NCBI GenBank assembly: GCA_020636845.1
Contig: JACJXD010000002.1
Location: 1 to 64,000, forward strand
Source of the DNA: Bacteroidales bacterium
Lineage (GTDB): Bacteria > Bacteroidota > Bacteroidia > Bacteroidales > Tenuifilaceae
Direction of reading: 5' to 3'
DNA: 64,000 bases
The translations under genes and the position numbers were made by a program. This document shows, piece by piece, positions 26,761 through 36,089 of this stretch (position 1 is its first letter; each line of letters opens with the position of its first letter). The notes beneath the pieces were generated by a model. That model had not been told where the DNA came from. It searched no databases and worked only from the letters and a program-made list of their open reading frames with translations.

Positions 26761-28698
26761 TTAAACTATTAGCGATAAAATAATGGAATCGGCATCTAAC
26801 TCTAAGGATGTTAGAAAGTTTTGGGCGACATCAAGTTGTTCCGTAAATTCAATTAAATCTAAACTTTTAACAACTTTCCGCAATTCGCTTATTCCGCCTT
26901 TTTGTTCGTTGCTTACGGTTGAAAACAGGTAAACAATGTCATCCTTATGAAGATTCGACCACGTACAGTCATCAACATAAAGGAATACTCCATGTTGCCG
27001 TAATGCAAAGTTCCCGTTTGTGAGGTTAAGTATTTTTTTGTCGTTTATTACAAAGGGTAGTATTTCGTAATCTGTTTGAGCATAATCGAGGGTAAGCGGG
27101 TCTGCTTTTAGTTGTTCATCAACATATTCCTTTATTTTCTCAATTTCGTTAGGATTTTCGTGCAAAAAATTTTGAATATGATTGTAAATACAAAAATTTA
27201 ATACTTGTTGACGAATGTGTTTCTTTTTAGTGAGAATAGCATAGGCAATTTGGTATGCCCCTTTGCGGAAATAGTAAAATTCAAAAGATGTATTTCCTTC
27301 TTTAGGAATTAGTTGCCAAGTGTTGCTGAAAAAATTATTAACGGTAGGGTCTTGTGAAACGATTTCGAGGTTGGCGCAAGAGGTTTGAATACGGTTAAGA
27401 ATGCTTTCTTTAATAAGTTGATGTTGGGTTACCAACCGTTTTTTTGAAATAACCTGCGTTACCAAAAAAACAAGCATTATCAAGAGAATTGCGGAGAAGC
27501 CTATGGTTAAGAATAAAATTAACTTTTGGTTGTGAGCTTTTTGCTTTATGCTGGCAATTTGGTTTTCTAATTTATCGCGTTCGTACTGGGCCTGTAAAGA
27601 TTCTACTTTTTCTAGCGTTTCAATGTTTAGTAATGAATCCTTAATGCTTATGTAATTGTTTAAACTTTCAAAAGCTTGTCTATAATTTCCTTGCGATTGA
27701 TAAGCATTTGAAAGTACTTTGTATATATCCCGTCGAGTATCTGCTATACCTATTTTTTGCGCTATTTCGAGTGCCTGTTGTAAGGTGTTTATTGCTTCAC
27801 TTTTCCGGTTCAACTTGATATAAACATCACCAATGTTTCGCATTGTATTGGCTATGCGTACAGGACTTTGTAGTTCCTTAAAAATATTGAGAGCGGAAAG
27901 ATGGTACAACAGGGCATGGTCGTACTGCCCCTTTTTATAAAAAAGTGACCCAATATTATCTCTAATTATTGCCACACCGATTTTTAAGCCGATGGAATCG
28001 TAAATTTTTAGCGATTCCATAAAGTATTCCAGTGCATCGTCGTAACGTTTAAGTTCCATGTATGCACTGGCAATATTGTTCGAAGCTCCTGCAACGGAAC
28101 GGACATGTCCTAATTTTTTATTTACGTTGTAGTATTGTACAAAGTAATCTATGGCTTTGGGGTAGTCCTCTCGGTAGTAGTATATTTGTCCAATATTATT
28201 GGAAACCATTGATGTTCCTTCAACATCCGAAACTTCGTTGTAAATGTTAAGGGCATTAAAGTAGTCCTGTAACGCTTTATCGTATAAGCCCCAATTTCTA
28301 TGAATTAACCCGATGTCGTTATAAACTCCGGCAAGCAACGATTTTTTGTTTAAGTATGAATATATATCCGCTGCATTTTGTAAATTTTGAAGGGCTTGGT
28401 TCATTTCACCCATTTTCATGTAAGTAAAACCAACTTGGTGATAGGCATCTGCGGCTTGCTCACGAAGTCCTTCCTTGTCGGCTAAACTTAAAGCCTGTTT
28501 CCAGTACTCCAGACTTTTATTATAGTTGCTGTCGGCATAAGCAATAGCAATTTTCGAAAGAGTGCTATACCGGACGGTATCCTGTTTTTCGAATTTCAAA
28601 GTTTGGATAAGGCTATCCAACTTGTTGCTTTCAGCAAAGGAAATAACAGGTAGAAAAATGCTTAGATAAATGGCAAATATTGAAATACGTTTTGTCAT
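26761..28698 (-). CDS. TPR membrane protein with degenerate SpoIIE/PP2C-like domain
   Basis: A 645-residue protein. After a signal peptide (about 1-22) come eight or so TPR repeats (about 30-350), a short coiled coil, one membrane helix (about 390-414) and a cytoplasmic C-terminal domain (about 430-645). This architecture matches Bacteroidota TPR-SpoIIE (PP2C) phosphatases, and fragments such as LDYAQTDYEILPF, KDDIVYLFS and NEQKGG align with that family. However, the metal-binding acids are gone: no DxTGHG-type motif, STVSNEQKGG where the family has a TDGxxDQ-type motif, and DADSIILSLIV where an Asp-Asp pair is expected. It is likely a pseudophosphatase, with a signalling or scaffold role. 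Confidence 0.75.
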   Translation of the reverse strand: MTKRISIFAIYLSIFLPVISFAESNKLDSLIQTLKFEKQDTVRYSTLSKIAIAYADSNYNKSLEYWKQALSLADKEGLREQAADAYHQVGFTYMKMGEMNQALQNLQNAADIYSYLNKKSLLAGVYNDIGLIHRNWGLYDKALQDYFNALNIYNEVSDVEGTSMVSNNIGQIYYYREDYPKAIDYFVQYYNVNKKLGHVRSVAGASNNIASAYMELKRYDDALEYFMESLKIYDSIGLKIGVAIIRDNIGSLFYKKGQYDHALLYHLSALNIFKELQSPVRIANTMRNIGDVYIKLNRKSEAINTLQQALEIAQKIGIADTRRDIYKVLSNAYQSQGNYRQAFESLNNYISIKDSLLNIETLEKVESLQAQYERDKLENQIASIKQKAHNQKLILFLTIGFSAILLIMLVFLVTQVISKKRLVTQHQLIKESILNRIQTSCANLEIVSQDPTVNNFFSNTWQLIPKEGNTSFEFYYFRKGAYQIAYAILTKKKHIRQQVLNFCIYNHIQNFLHENPNEIEKIKEYVDEQLKADPLTLDYAQTDYEILPFVINDKKILNLTNGNFALRQHGVFLYVDDCTWSNLHKDDIVYLFSTVSNEQKGGISELRKVVKSLDLIEFTEQLDVAQNFLTSLELDADSIILSLIV

Positions 28699-28798
28699 GA
28701 AAAGCAGTTTGACGCAATTTAGACAAAATGCGTTTTATTTCAAATAATTGATTGAGTATTATGAATGGAAAGAAATGTCAGGAATAGAGTTGTATATT

Positions 28799-28836
28799 AA
28801 ACAAAGAGGGGCAAATGAAATGCTCCCTCTTTGTTT
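28799..28836 (-). terminator. Rho-independent terminator of the C25 protease gene
   Basis: A 12-bp stem, AAACAAAGAGGG (28799-28810) with CCCTCTTTGTTT (28825-28836), extended by an inner GCA/TGC pairing. It lies 3 bp after the stop codon of the minus-strand protease gene. Confidence 0.88.
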
Positions 28837-28839
28837 TAA

Positions 28840-31800
28840 TTACTGTTTTATAAATTTAACAATAGCAACCTCTCCATTGTTGAAGGTTATTCTAATTAAA
28901 TACATTCCTTGAGAGAGATATTCAATGTTAATAGGAATTTCATTGTAACTTCCTTTCGAAGATAGTATAGAGGAACCCATTGTATTTACTATTTCAATTT
29001 GTTCCATTAAACTATCGGATGAAATGTAAATAAGGCTGGAGGCCGGGTTCGGGTAGAGTTTAACTTTTCCCTTGGAAGTAGTCGGTGTGTCTGTTGGCGT
29101 TAACGTTACTGGTTCTGTTTTATTACTATCAACATTAAGCGTTCCGTTATATGTTTCGTAGCCCGTTTTAAATATGGAGTACAGTTGATCGGATTTTGGT
29201 AAGACAAAATCGATTTCGGCAATTCCGTGATTATCCGTTCGAACATCCGAATAGCCGTCCATGGAGATAGTTGCAGCCTCAATGGGAGAATCGTTCGATT
29301 GTACAACAAAAGTAATGGTATAGGTTAGTTCATTAAGGGTATCGTTAACTGTAACGCCCTGATTGTCTATTTCAAAAGACGCAGAGTTTATTGAGGTATA
29401 GCCATCTTTGCTGACATCATACAGGTAATTTCCGGAAGGAAGTTGTGCAAATGCTTGCCCGTTGCTGTTAGTAATCAATTCTAATAAAGGATTATTGTCA
29501 GAATAGAGTGTAATATTTACATTGCTAGCTGCTGTTACATTACCTAGATTGTTGAAAAAAATATTGAAAGTCAGATCGAATAACTCCTGGTTGTTTTGCA
29601 ATATGATGGTGTCTTCCGAGTTCACGGTAGGGTTAATCCATTTGTAATTCGACTCGTAATTGCTTTTTGTAGCAGAAGCTAAGTAAACGTCTGGAGAAAA
29701 ACCAAATATTGCTTTTCCGTTTAAGTCGGTTAGTTTGGTAGAATCTTCTATGGTAACGGATGCGCCAATTATTGCATTTTTGTTTGTATCGGTTACAACT
29801 ACTGTTATTGCCGGAATTAATGATGCAGTTAGCGATTCATCTTCGTCAGAAATAGATATGTTTTTGGAGTAGTTAGAATAGCCGTTTTTTCCTATCGTTA
29901 TGGTGTAATCACCATTAGGTAATGCTATTTCGCATGTTCCGTCTGTTTTTGTATAGTAGGCGTTTTCGTTAACTGTAACCAGCGCTTTTTCTATTGGCGA
30001 AGAGGTTATCCCGTTTATTACGGAGACGTTTATTGTATAAAGTTCTTCCAAGTTTACATCGAAGGATAAATCTTGCCCATCAACAGTAACGGTTCCCGAA
30101 CTAGAATTGTAGTTTTCTGCCGTTACCGAGTAGTTGAATGTTCCATTTGGTAATTCAAAATAAGCATTGCCTGATGCATCAGTTATTTGTGGCAAATTAT
30201 TTACAGTAACAACAGCGTTGGCAACAGGATTTTCCTTTCCAAGAATTGTAGCCGTTACATTATACTTGGTAACAGTTCCCACGGCATTTAATTTTGCCTT
30301 CCAACCCTGTTGAACAACTGCTCCGTCGGAGTGAAATAGAAAAGTTAATTCCCCGTTAGTTGATGTAGATGTGTATTCGTCCGGCAGCGTGCTCCCACAA
30401 TATTTACCTATTAATGTGCTTTGGGTATTTGGCCCGTCGAAAATTTCAAAGTAATCGTAGCTGCAATTGGTGTAAGATTCAACGTTAAACGTTTCAAATT
30501 TGATGTTAACTTTTTGTTCCGAATATTTTGGCGATACGGTTAACGTATAGTTCTCATTGTTGGTATATTCATAAGCAGCGCCGCCTGTATCGTAGAACCA
30601 GCAACTATCTATCGAAGCCGTTCCGTTAAACATATTAATACTTTGAATTGATGCCGTTGTGAAGTTCCATGTATCACAAGCATTTTCGCAATAGCCTAAA
30701 AAGTTGCCGGGAATTATTTTCCAGTAATATTTTGTATCTGTTTCCAAATTTAATGTAATAGATGTTGAATTAACAGTTCCAACATATCCAAGTGCGTTAG
30801 CAGTTTTGCCAATATAAATTTTATAGAATTGAGCGTTTGTAGAAGGATTCCAGCTTAAGGTATAGTCTTGTACATTGGTTTCGTTATCGGCAGGTGTTGG
30901 GTTGGTTACACATTCAGGTACCTGTGATGGCTCTATGCATTTAATTTGAGCGACCCATCCTTTGTATGTAATAGATTCGTCGGAAGTAAAACGGAAAGTT
31001 ATGGAATTACCGCTCGAATAAATAGTATCTGTTATAGACAATCCTGTAAAAGGACTACCCTCTATTTGGGTTGCGCTATTGGAATCTCCATCGTAAATGT
31101 AGAGCATGTCGTAACCATCTTCAATGCTAAATTCAGTGAAAACAACTTGTAGTTTTGCATTAGCGGATGTTGATGTTATGGTATAAGTGTAATCTTCGTT
31201 TGAAGAATAAGCGTCAGATTCACCACCCGAATCGGTAAAAAGAATATCACAACCGGTTGTCGATCCATCTTCCATTTTGATTATGGTGGACGGTTTTAGG
31301 CTTATTTCGTTGATAAAAGAACCATTTACTTGACTGTTAATGGAGGAGCTAACTTTGGTAATTAAAGGTAATGCTTCGTATGTTTCAGGATATTTTGGAC
31401 TTATATCTAATCGGCATCGGTAAGTATAACTTTCGCCTACTCGCAAAAGGGTATTGTCCAAAGAATCAAATTGAAGTATAACTAAATTTGATAGCGAATC
31501 TGGTATCGAAAAAATTGCCGATAAATCGCTAATGTCTGCATGGCCTGTATTTTGGATATAAACATTTGCGTAGAAAGATTCTCCTCTTGAAGCATTCCCA
31601 TCGTTATTACCTAAAATAGCGTCATCAACAGTAAGTTGGTTAACCTCAATTTTAGGCGCATTAATAACAACTTTTGCTTTGGCATCCCAGGTTCCTTCGT
31701 TGCTGATAAAAGTAACCGGTATATACTGTATGGTTTCGTCGGGTGCATTTTGTTTTACTGAAAAAGTAAAAGCATTTTCGATTGATATTGTGTTGTTGCC

Positions 31801-34131
31801 TTCGGCATTCGAAAGCGTTCCAATATAAACCGAGTCGGAACTACTTAATGATAAATAGTTATAATCGCTATTTACTTTCATGTACAAGTCGGTGGCTTGG
31901 TTGTTTCCCATGTTTTTAAGGGAAAAATTTAACGAAATGGTTTCGCCAACATCCGCAGCCCCATTTTTATTACCTAGAGAATCGGATAGAGTTTGAGTTT
32001 CAAGAGAAATGTAGGGGCCGTCAACTACAACAGCCTGAATGGTATCGATATACGGAATGGTTTGTGGACGAGTAACGGTAATGATAAGTTTTCCTGGACT
32101 GTCGATAACCTGCAATGGTATATCCTGTTCTTCGTTGGCAGTATAAAACGCTGTTCCTAAAATAGCCGTATCACGGGTGATTGACACCAGTGAATTGTCT
32201 AATGCAGTTACCTTAATACTGGACGATCCTACAGGAACAATACTTGGGTGTATAACACTATTACTTTGAGCTTCTTTAAAATAAGGCATTAAAGAGGGAT
32301 CGCCAAGAATATTGTAAGCTTCCCAATAGTATGTAGGATTTATTTGTTGAGGATAACCGTTAATTTCGGCTTGGGTAACGGCCAAGTCCCCACAAAACAT
32401 CATGGCTCCGGTTGTAACATATTCACTTCCAAATGGAGCGTCGTAAGCACCCGTTGTCGATTCTTCGTAAGTTGGTACATATCCGTTATTATCTCCTTCC
32501 ATGGGAAATGCTCCCACAGCCCAATACATATCCTCTTTCCAGTAGCTACTTGGCGAAGAGCCTATGTATGTTACAGCACCTCCGTTTTCCTTTCTTAGCC
32601 ATGCTTCACCAATCGATTCGGAATATCCGAAATTTCCCGAAAGGCAACAGTTTGCTATTACAAGGGGATATTGCATTTGATTGGTGAAACTATTAACCTG
32701 TGTTATCGATAATGATGGATCTCCCCATGAGGTCTCGCTACAATGGGCCGTGTAGTTTATGAATCCAACGGTTATTTTATCAGAATTATAGCATCCGGTA
32801 TATCCCGATTGAACATCAGGATTATTAGCATCGCTGCTGACTCCATACTCGTTTACCGTGGTAAAACCGTTGGTCGCATTAAAATGATATGCCGTTGCGT
32901 ATTTAATGGTTGGTTCGGCAATTGCCGGGTTCCATGTAGCATCGTTACCAGCAATAAGCGTTACGTTGTTTAAACGGGTTGGGTCGTTAAAGTCGTAATT
33001 TTCGTACGAAATAATTTTATCGATGATGTGTGATAGTTCTGCCGCAGTTGTTGCCGATAATCGTCCATAGTACATTTCGGGAAAAATATCTCCATCAACG
33101 CTGGCGTAATACAAGTCGGTTAGTTTTCCCGATTCTGTTCCGGTTGCAGAGGCTGCCAGTTGTTCTACATCGCCAACAAGAAGGAGAAAGGTTGGCGCAG
33201 GATTTTCTACTGTTGCACTATTGTAAACCTGCTGAATGTAGGTTTTTATTTCGCTGGCTGTAGTACCAATTTCATCGGTGTATTTTACTGTGACATCGAA
33301 TCCTTTTTGAGTTTTCCAGGCAACGAATCGTTTTAGGGTGTCTTCAAAAATTCGGTTGCTAATAATTAGCATTTTTACAGGATACTTGGTTAGTTCTGGG
33401 TGGTCGTCGTACGCACTACCGCCTGCATTAAGCATTGTTTTTGTTAAGACATCAAAATATGGTGAATATGTGCCGCCAAGGTCTGAAAGTGATTTTGCTC
33501 CGCCTTCAACGGAAATTTCTACGTCGATATCATTATATATTTTCAGGGAAGCATTTCCCGGATTATAATCGACTGGAGAAATTACCAATCGGGCAATGGT
33601 GTATTGCCTTAAGTTGCCTAAAACTTCAATTTTAGCAATAGGTTCTTGGTTATATATGGTACGCTTGTAAGCACCCGATTTTATTTGAAAAGGAGTGTTT
33701 AAGGTGTCTTCGCTTTTGGATACAGATGGCTGTACGGGAATAATCGGGTTTAGTATGCCTTCTTTGCTTAACGATATTTCTTTTTGATTGTATCCTTTTA
33801 CTTTTATTGATACCGATGCTCCAAGAGGTAATTTAACCAACTTTTTTAATGCAGGAAGTTGAGGTTCACCGACTTTTCCAATTGTGTTTGCTTTGCTAAA
33901 CCATATTTCGGTGAATTCTTCGCCGGTTTTTACCTTGCGAGTTTGGTATTTTAATTCGTCAATGGAAAACTTTAAGTTGATTTTTCCTGATTGTTTCGAA
34001 ACTACGTTATAAGGAATATTATTTGTTATAACGTTTTTTTCTCCCTTAAGCAGAATTGCATGAGGTTGTGCCTCTATGTTAAGGTAAGCAAAAATACCCG
34101 CAAGTAAAAGTAAAATGTGCTTTTGAAACAT
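28840..34131 (-). CDS. Gingipain-like C25 cysteine protease with type IX secretion signal
   Basis: A 1763-residue secreted multidomain protease. In order: signal peptide (1-21); C25-type propeptide (about 30-225); C25 catalytic domain (about 245-615) with His in FINYTAHCSE (about 462) and Cys in IANCCLSGNFG (about 494); beta-sandwich repeats (about 690-950); a CUB-like domain (about 960-1067); fibronectin type III (about 1072-1158); a second CUB-like domain (about 1164-1280); four or five carboxypeptidase-regulatory-like repeats (about 1285-1680). It ends in a type A sorting domain beginning KLYPNP (about 1690-1763), which targets it to the type IX system for surface attachment or release. 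The full-length frame has no break. A -7 box lies about 97 bp upstream and a terminator follows. Confidence 0.93.
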   Translation of the reverse strand: MFQKHILLLLAGIFAYLNIEAQPHAILLKGEKNVITNNIPYNVVSKQSGKINLKFSIDELKYQTRKVKTGEEFTEIWFSKANTIGKVGEPQLPALKKLVKLPLGASVSIKVKGYNQKEISLSKEGILNPIIPVQPSVSKSEDTLNTPFQIKSGAYKRTIYNQEPIAKIEVLGNLRQYTIARLVISPVDYNPGNASLKIYNDIDVEISVEGGAKSLSDLGGTYSPYFDVLTKTMLNAGGSAYDDHPELTKYPVKMLIISNRIFEDTLKRFVAWKTQKGFDVTVKYTDEIGTTASEIKTYIQQVYNSATVENPAPTFLLLVGDVEQLAASATGTESGKLTDLYYASVDGDIFPEMYYGRLSATTAAELSHIIDKIISYENYDFNDPTRLNNVTLIAGNDATWNPAIAEPTIKYATAYHFNATNGFTTVNEYGVSSDANNPDVQSGYTGCYNSDKITVGFINYTAHCSETSWGDPSLSITQVNSFTNQMQYPLVIANCCLSGNFGYSESIGEAWLRKENGGAVTYIGSSPSSYWKEDMYWAVGAFPMEGDNNGYVPTYEESTTGAYDAPFGSEYVTTGAMMFCGDLAVTQAEINGYPQQINPTYYWEAYNILGDPSLMPYFKEAQSNSVIHPSIVPVGSSSIKVTALDNSLVSITRDTAILGTAFYTANEEQDIPLQVIDSPGKLIITVTRPQTIPYIDTIQAVVVDGPYISLETQTLSDSLGNKNGAADVGETISLNFSLKNMGNNQATDLYMKVNSDYNYLSLSSSDSVYIGTLSNAEGNNTISIENAFTFSVKQNAPDETIQYIPVTFISNEGTWDAKAKVVINAPKIEVNQLTVDDAILGNNDGNASRGESFYANVYIQNTGHADISDLSAIFSIPDSLSNLVILQFDSLDNTLLRVGESYTYRCRLDISPKYPETYEALPLITKVSSSINSQVNGSFINEISLKPSTIIKMEDGSTTGCDILFTDSGGESDAYSSNEDYTYTITSTSANAKLQVVFTEFSIEDGYDMLYIYDGDSNSATQIEGSPFTGLSITDTIYSSGNSITFRFTSDESITYKGWVAQIKCIEPSQVPECVTNPTPADNETNVQDYTLSWNPSTNAQFYKIYIGKTANALGYVGTVNSTSITLNLETDTKYYWKIIPGNFLGYCENACDTWNFTTASIQSINMFNGTASIDSCWFYDTGGAAYEYTNNENYTLTVSPKYSEQKVNIKFETFNVESYTNCSYDYFEIFDGPNTQSTLIGKYCGSTLPDEYTSTSTNGELTFLFHSDGAVVQQGWKAKLNAVGTVTKYNVTATILGKENPVANAVVTVNNLPQITDASGNAYFELPNGTFNYSVTAENYNSSSGTVTVDGQDLSFDVNLEELYTINVSVINGITSSPIEKALVTVNENAYYTKTDGTCEIALPNGDYTITIGKNGYSNYSKNISISDEDESLTASLIPAITVVVTDTNKNAIIGASVTIEDSTKLTDLNGKAIFGFSPDVYLASATKSNYESNYKWINPTVNSEDTIILQNNQELFDLTFNIFFNNLGNVTAASNVNITLYSDNNPLLELITNSNGQAFAQLPSGNYLYDVSKDGYTSINSASFEIDNQGVTVNDTLNELTYTITFVVQSNDSPIEAATISMDGYSDVRTDNHGIAEIDFVLPKSDQLYSIFKTGYETYNGTLNVDSNKTEPVTLTPTDTPTTSKGKVKLYPNPASSLIYISSDSLMEQIEIVNTMGSSILSSKGSYNEIPINIEYLSQGMYLIRITFNNGEVAIVKFIKQ

Positions 34132-34227
34132 AAAAAAAGAATTAGATTATTAAAAAGTAATAAACAAATAATGAATGCAATTTAATATGAATAATCGATT
34201 AAAAGGCAGAATAATAAATTTGTTCGA

Positions 34228-34235
34228 CAAAGATA
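34228..34235 (-). promoter_or_regulatory. Bacteroidota -7 box for the C25 protease gene
   Basis: TATCTTTG on the minus strand, an exact TAnnTTTG match about 97 bp before the ATG. A second near-match (TTACTTTG, one mismatch) lies at 34271-34278. No -33 TTG at standard spacing was found for either. Confidence 0.4.
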
Positions 34236-34344
34236 ATCATAACAAACAGTAACGTTTAACTATAACGTAGCAAAGTAATAAAACGTTTTTTAGTGGCCTA
34301 TTGTTTCGATGTATGGATCTAAATGGTATGAACTTGCTTGAAAT

Positions 34345-35475
34345 CTACACAACTATAAGAGATTCTACAATTGCATCGCTTATGAAATAGTATTGGGGAG
34401 GAATTAACAGCACGTCTTCGTCGATATAAAGCATTTTGCCGTCGATTAAAAACGGGCGAGAATCGTTTAGTAGTTTTTGTGCATAACTTTTACCAATGTT
34501 TTTCGAAATGTTTTTTATGCTTATACCCCATTTTGTGCGGAGGTTGGTAACTAATAGTTCATTAAAACGAATTTGTTTGCTAATAACTTCTTGTTCTGTG
34601 GCGGGCTGGTTACTTTTTATTCCACTTGCCCAAGTATCAAGCGAAGGAGGATTCCACTCGCGTACTTTTCCGTTGAACGAGTGTGCTGCGGGACCAACTC
34701 CTAGATATTCCTTACCTAGCCAGTATGCGCTGTTGTGCTTCGAAATGTAACCCGGTAATGCGAAGTTGGAAACCTCGTAGTGTTCGAATCCTGCTTCGGC
34801 AGTAAGTTTCCTTAATAGTTCATACTGCAACACGCTTATTTCCTCTGAAACTTCTGATAATTTCCCAGTTTTAACTTTTCTGGTTATTGGCGTTCCCTGT
34901 TCATAGGTTAAGTGGTAGCACGAAAGATGCTGAACACCCATTGTAAATGCTTTTTGGAGGTTTTCGATCCACGACTTTTCCGTTGAGTTTGGTATGCCGT
35001 ATATTAAATCGATGCTAATATTGTTAAATCCAGCGCCTTGAGAGGAGCGAATTGCATTAATCGACGAATTAACATTATGTCTTCGCCCAAGAGTTTTCAA
35101 CTCTTCATCGTTAAATGATTGTATTCCGATGCTTAACCGGTTTACACCAACATCGGAAATCTGTTTTAACGTTTCTATAGTTAAGTCATCAGGATTTGCT
35201 TCAAGGGTTATTTCGGGGTTTGCAATAACATTAAATTCTTTTTGAATAGCGTTAATAATGTGTTCGATATGCTTTGGTTTCAAAATGGAAGGTGTGCCAC
35301 CCCCAAAGTAAATGGTTTCGACGGTATGATCGGAAAGAAAAGCCTTGCGGAGTTTAATTTCTTTGGCAATGAGTTCTGGGAAGTTGTCGGTATAAAACCG
35401 TTTTCCTATAGAGTAAAAATCACAGTATCCGCATTTGGTATGACAAAAGGGAATGTGTATGTAAATGCCCGACAT
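34345..35475 (-). CDS. hemW: Radical SAM heme chaperone HemW (CPO-like)
   Basis: Radical SAM protein of the HemN/HemW branch, 376 residues. The CxxxCxxC iron-sulfur motif is at C11, C15 and C18 (PFCHTKCGYC), followed by YFGGGTPS, the SAM-binding GGE-like region, and SIGIQSFNDEELKTLGR. HemW inserts heme into respiratory proteins rather than oxidising coproporphyrinogen. The lack of the extra N-terminal residues of true HemN and the Cys spacing (no fourth Cys directly after the third) favour HemW. It diverges from rpiB with about 120 bp between. Confidence 0.92.
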   Translation of the reverse strand: MSGIYIHIPFCHTKCGYCDFYSIGKRFYTDNFPELIAKEIKLRKAFLSDHTVETIYFGGGTPSILKPKHIEHIINAIQKEFNVIANPEITLEANPDDLTIETLKQISDVGVNRLSIGIQSFNDEELKTLGRRHNVNSSINAIRSSQGAGFNNISIDLIYGIPNSTEKSWIENLQKAFTMGVQHLSCYHLTYEQGTPITRKVKTGKLSEVSEEISVLQYELLRKLTAEAGFEHYEVSNFALPGYISKHNSAYWLGKEYLGVGPAAHSFNGKVREWNPPSLDTWASGIKSNQPATEQEVISKQIRFNELLVTNLRTKWGISIKNISKNIGKSYAQKLLNDSRPFLIDGKMLYIDEDVLLIPPQYYFISDAIVESLIVV

Positions 35476-35527
35476 TACGTTTTGTTTAAGACGTTAAAGT
35501 TTATCAAAAGCTTAGAAACTAATTGTC

Positions 35528-35555
35528 TTGAAAAAGTAAAAAGCCATTATCTTTG
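35528..35555 (+). promoter_or_regulatory. Promoter of rpiB
   Basis: TTG at 35528-35530 and TATCTTTG at 35548-35555 with a 17-bp spacer, a full Bacteroidota -33/-7 match. It lies about 41 bp before the rpiB start. Confidence 0.65.
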
Positions 35556-35596
35556 CAAAGATATTTTAAATGGGCAAAACCTTATAAACTTTCATC

Positions 35597-36037
35597 ATGC
35601 AAAACTTTACAATAGCAATTGCATCGGATCATGCAGGGTTTCAGGTTAAAGAGGCGTTAAAACATTACCTCGAGGAACAAGGTTACAAGGTCTGGGATTT
35701 TGGCACGCATAGTTCGAACAGTGTGGATTATCCCGATTACGTTCACCCGTTGGCCGAATCAATAGAAAATGGTACGCATCGGTTGGGTTTTGTTCTTTGT
35801 GGTAGCGGAAATGGAGTTGCTATTACAGCCAATAAACATCAGGGAATAAGGGCTGCATTATGCTGGATTCCCGAAATAGCCACATTAGCAAGGCAACATA
35901 ACGACGCTAACGTGTGTGCTATACCTGCTCGTTTTGTAAGCGTTGACGAGGCTATTAAAATTGCCAAAGCTTTTTTAGATGCAGAATTTGAAGGCGGAAG
36001 ACATGCTCGTCGTGTTGAAAAGATTCCAGTAAAGTAA
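35597..36037 (+). CDS. rpiB: Ribose-5-phosphate isomerase B
   Basis: Interconverts ribose 5-phosphate and ribulose 5-phosphate in the pentose phosphate pathway. It is 146 residues, full length. Visible motifs are ASDHAGF (D11, H12) at the N-terminus, the active-site Cys in VLCGSGNG (C68) and RHARRVEKI near the end. The protein is cytosolic. It has its own promoter and is followed 43-52 bp later by the deoxyhypusine-synthase-like gene on the same strand, probably cotranscribed. Confidence 0.95.
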   Translation: MQNFTIAIASDHAGFQVKEALKHYLEEQGYKVWDFGTHSSNSVDYPDYVHPLAESIENGTHRLGFVLCGSGNGVAITANKHQGIRAALCWIPEIATLARQHNDANVCAIPARFVSVDEAIKIAKAFLDAEFEGGRHARRVEKIPVK

Positions 36038-36089
36038 CGAACGTACGAATTTTCAATTTGAATAACATCAACTTAATTTAGTGTTAAAG

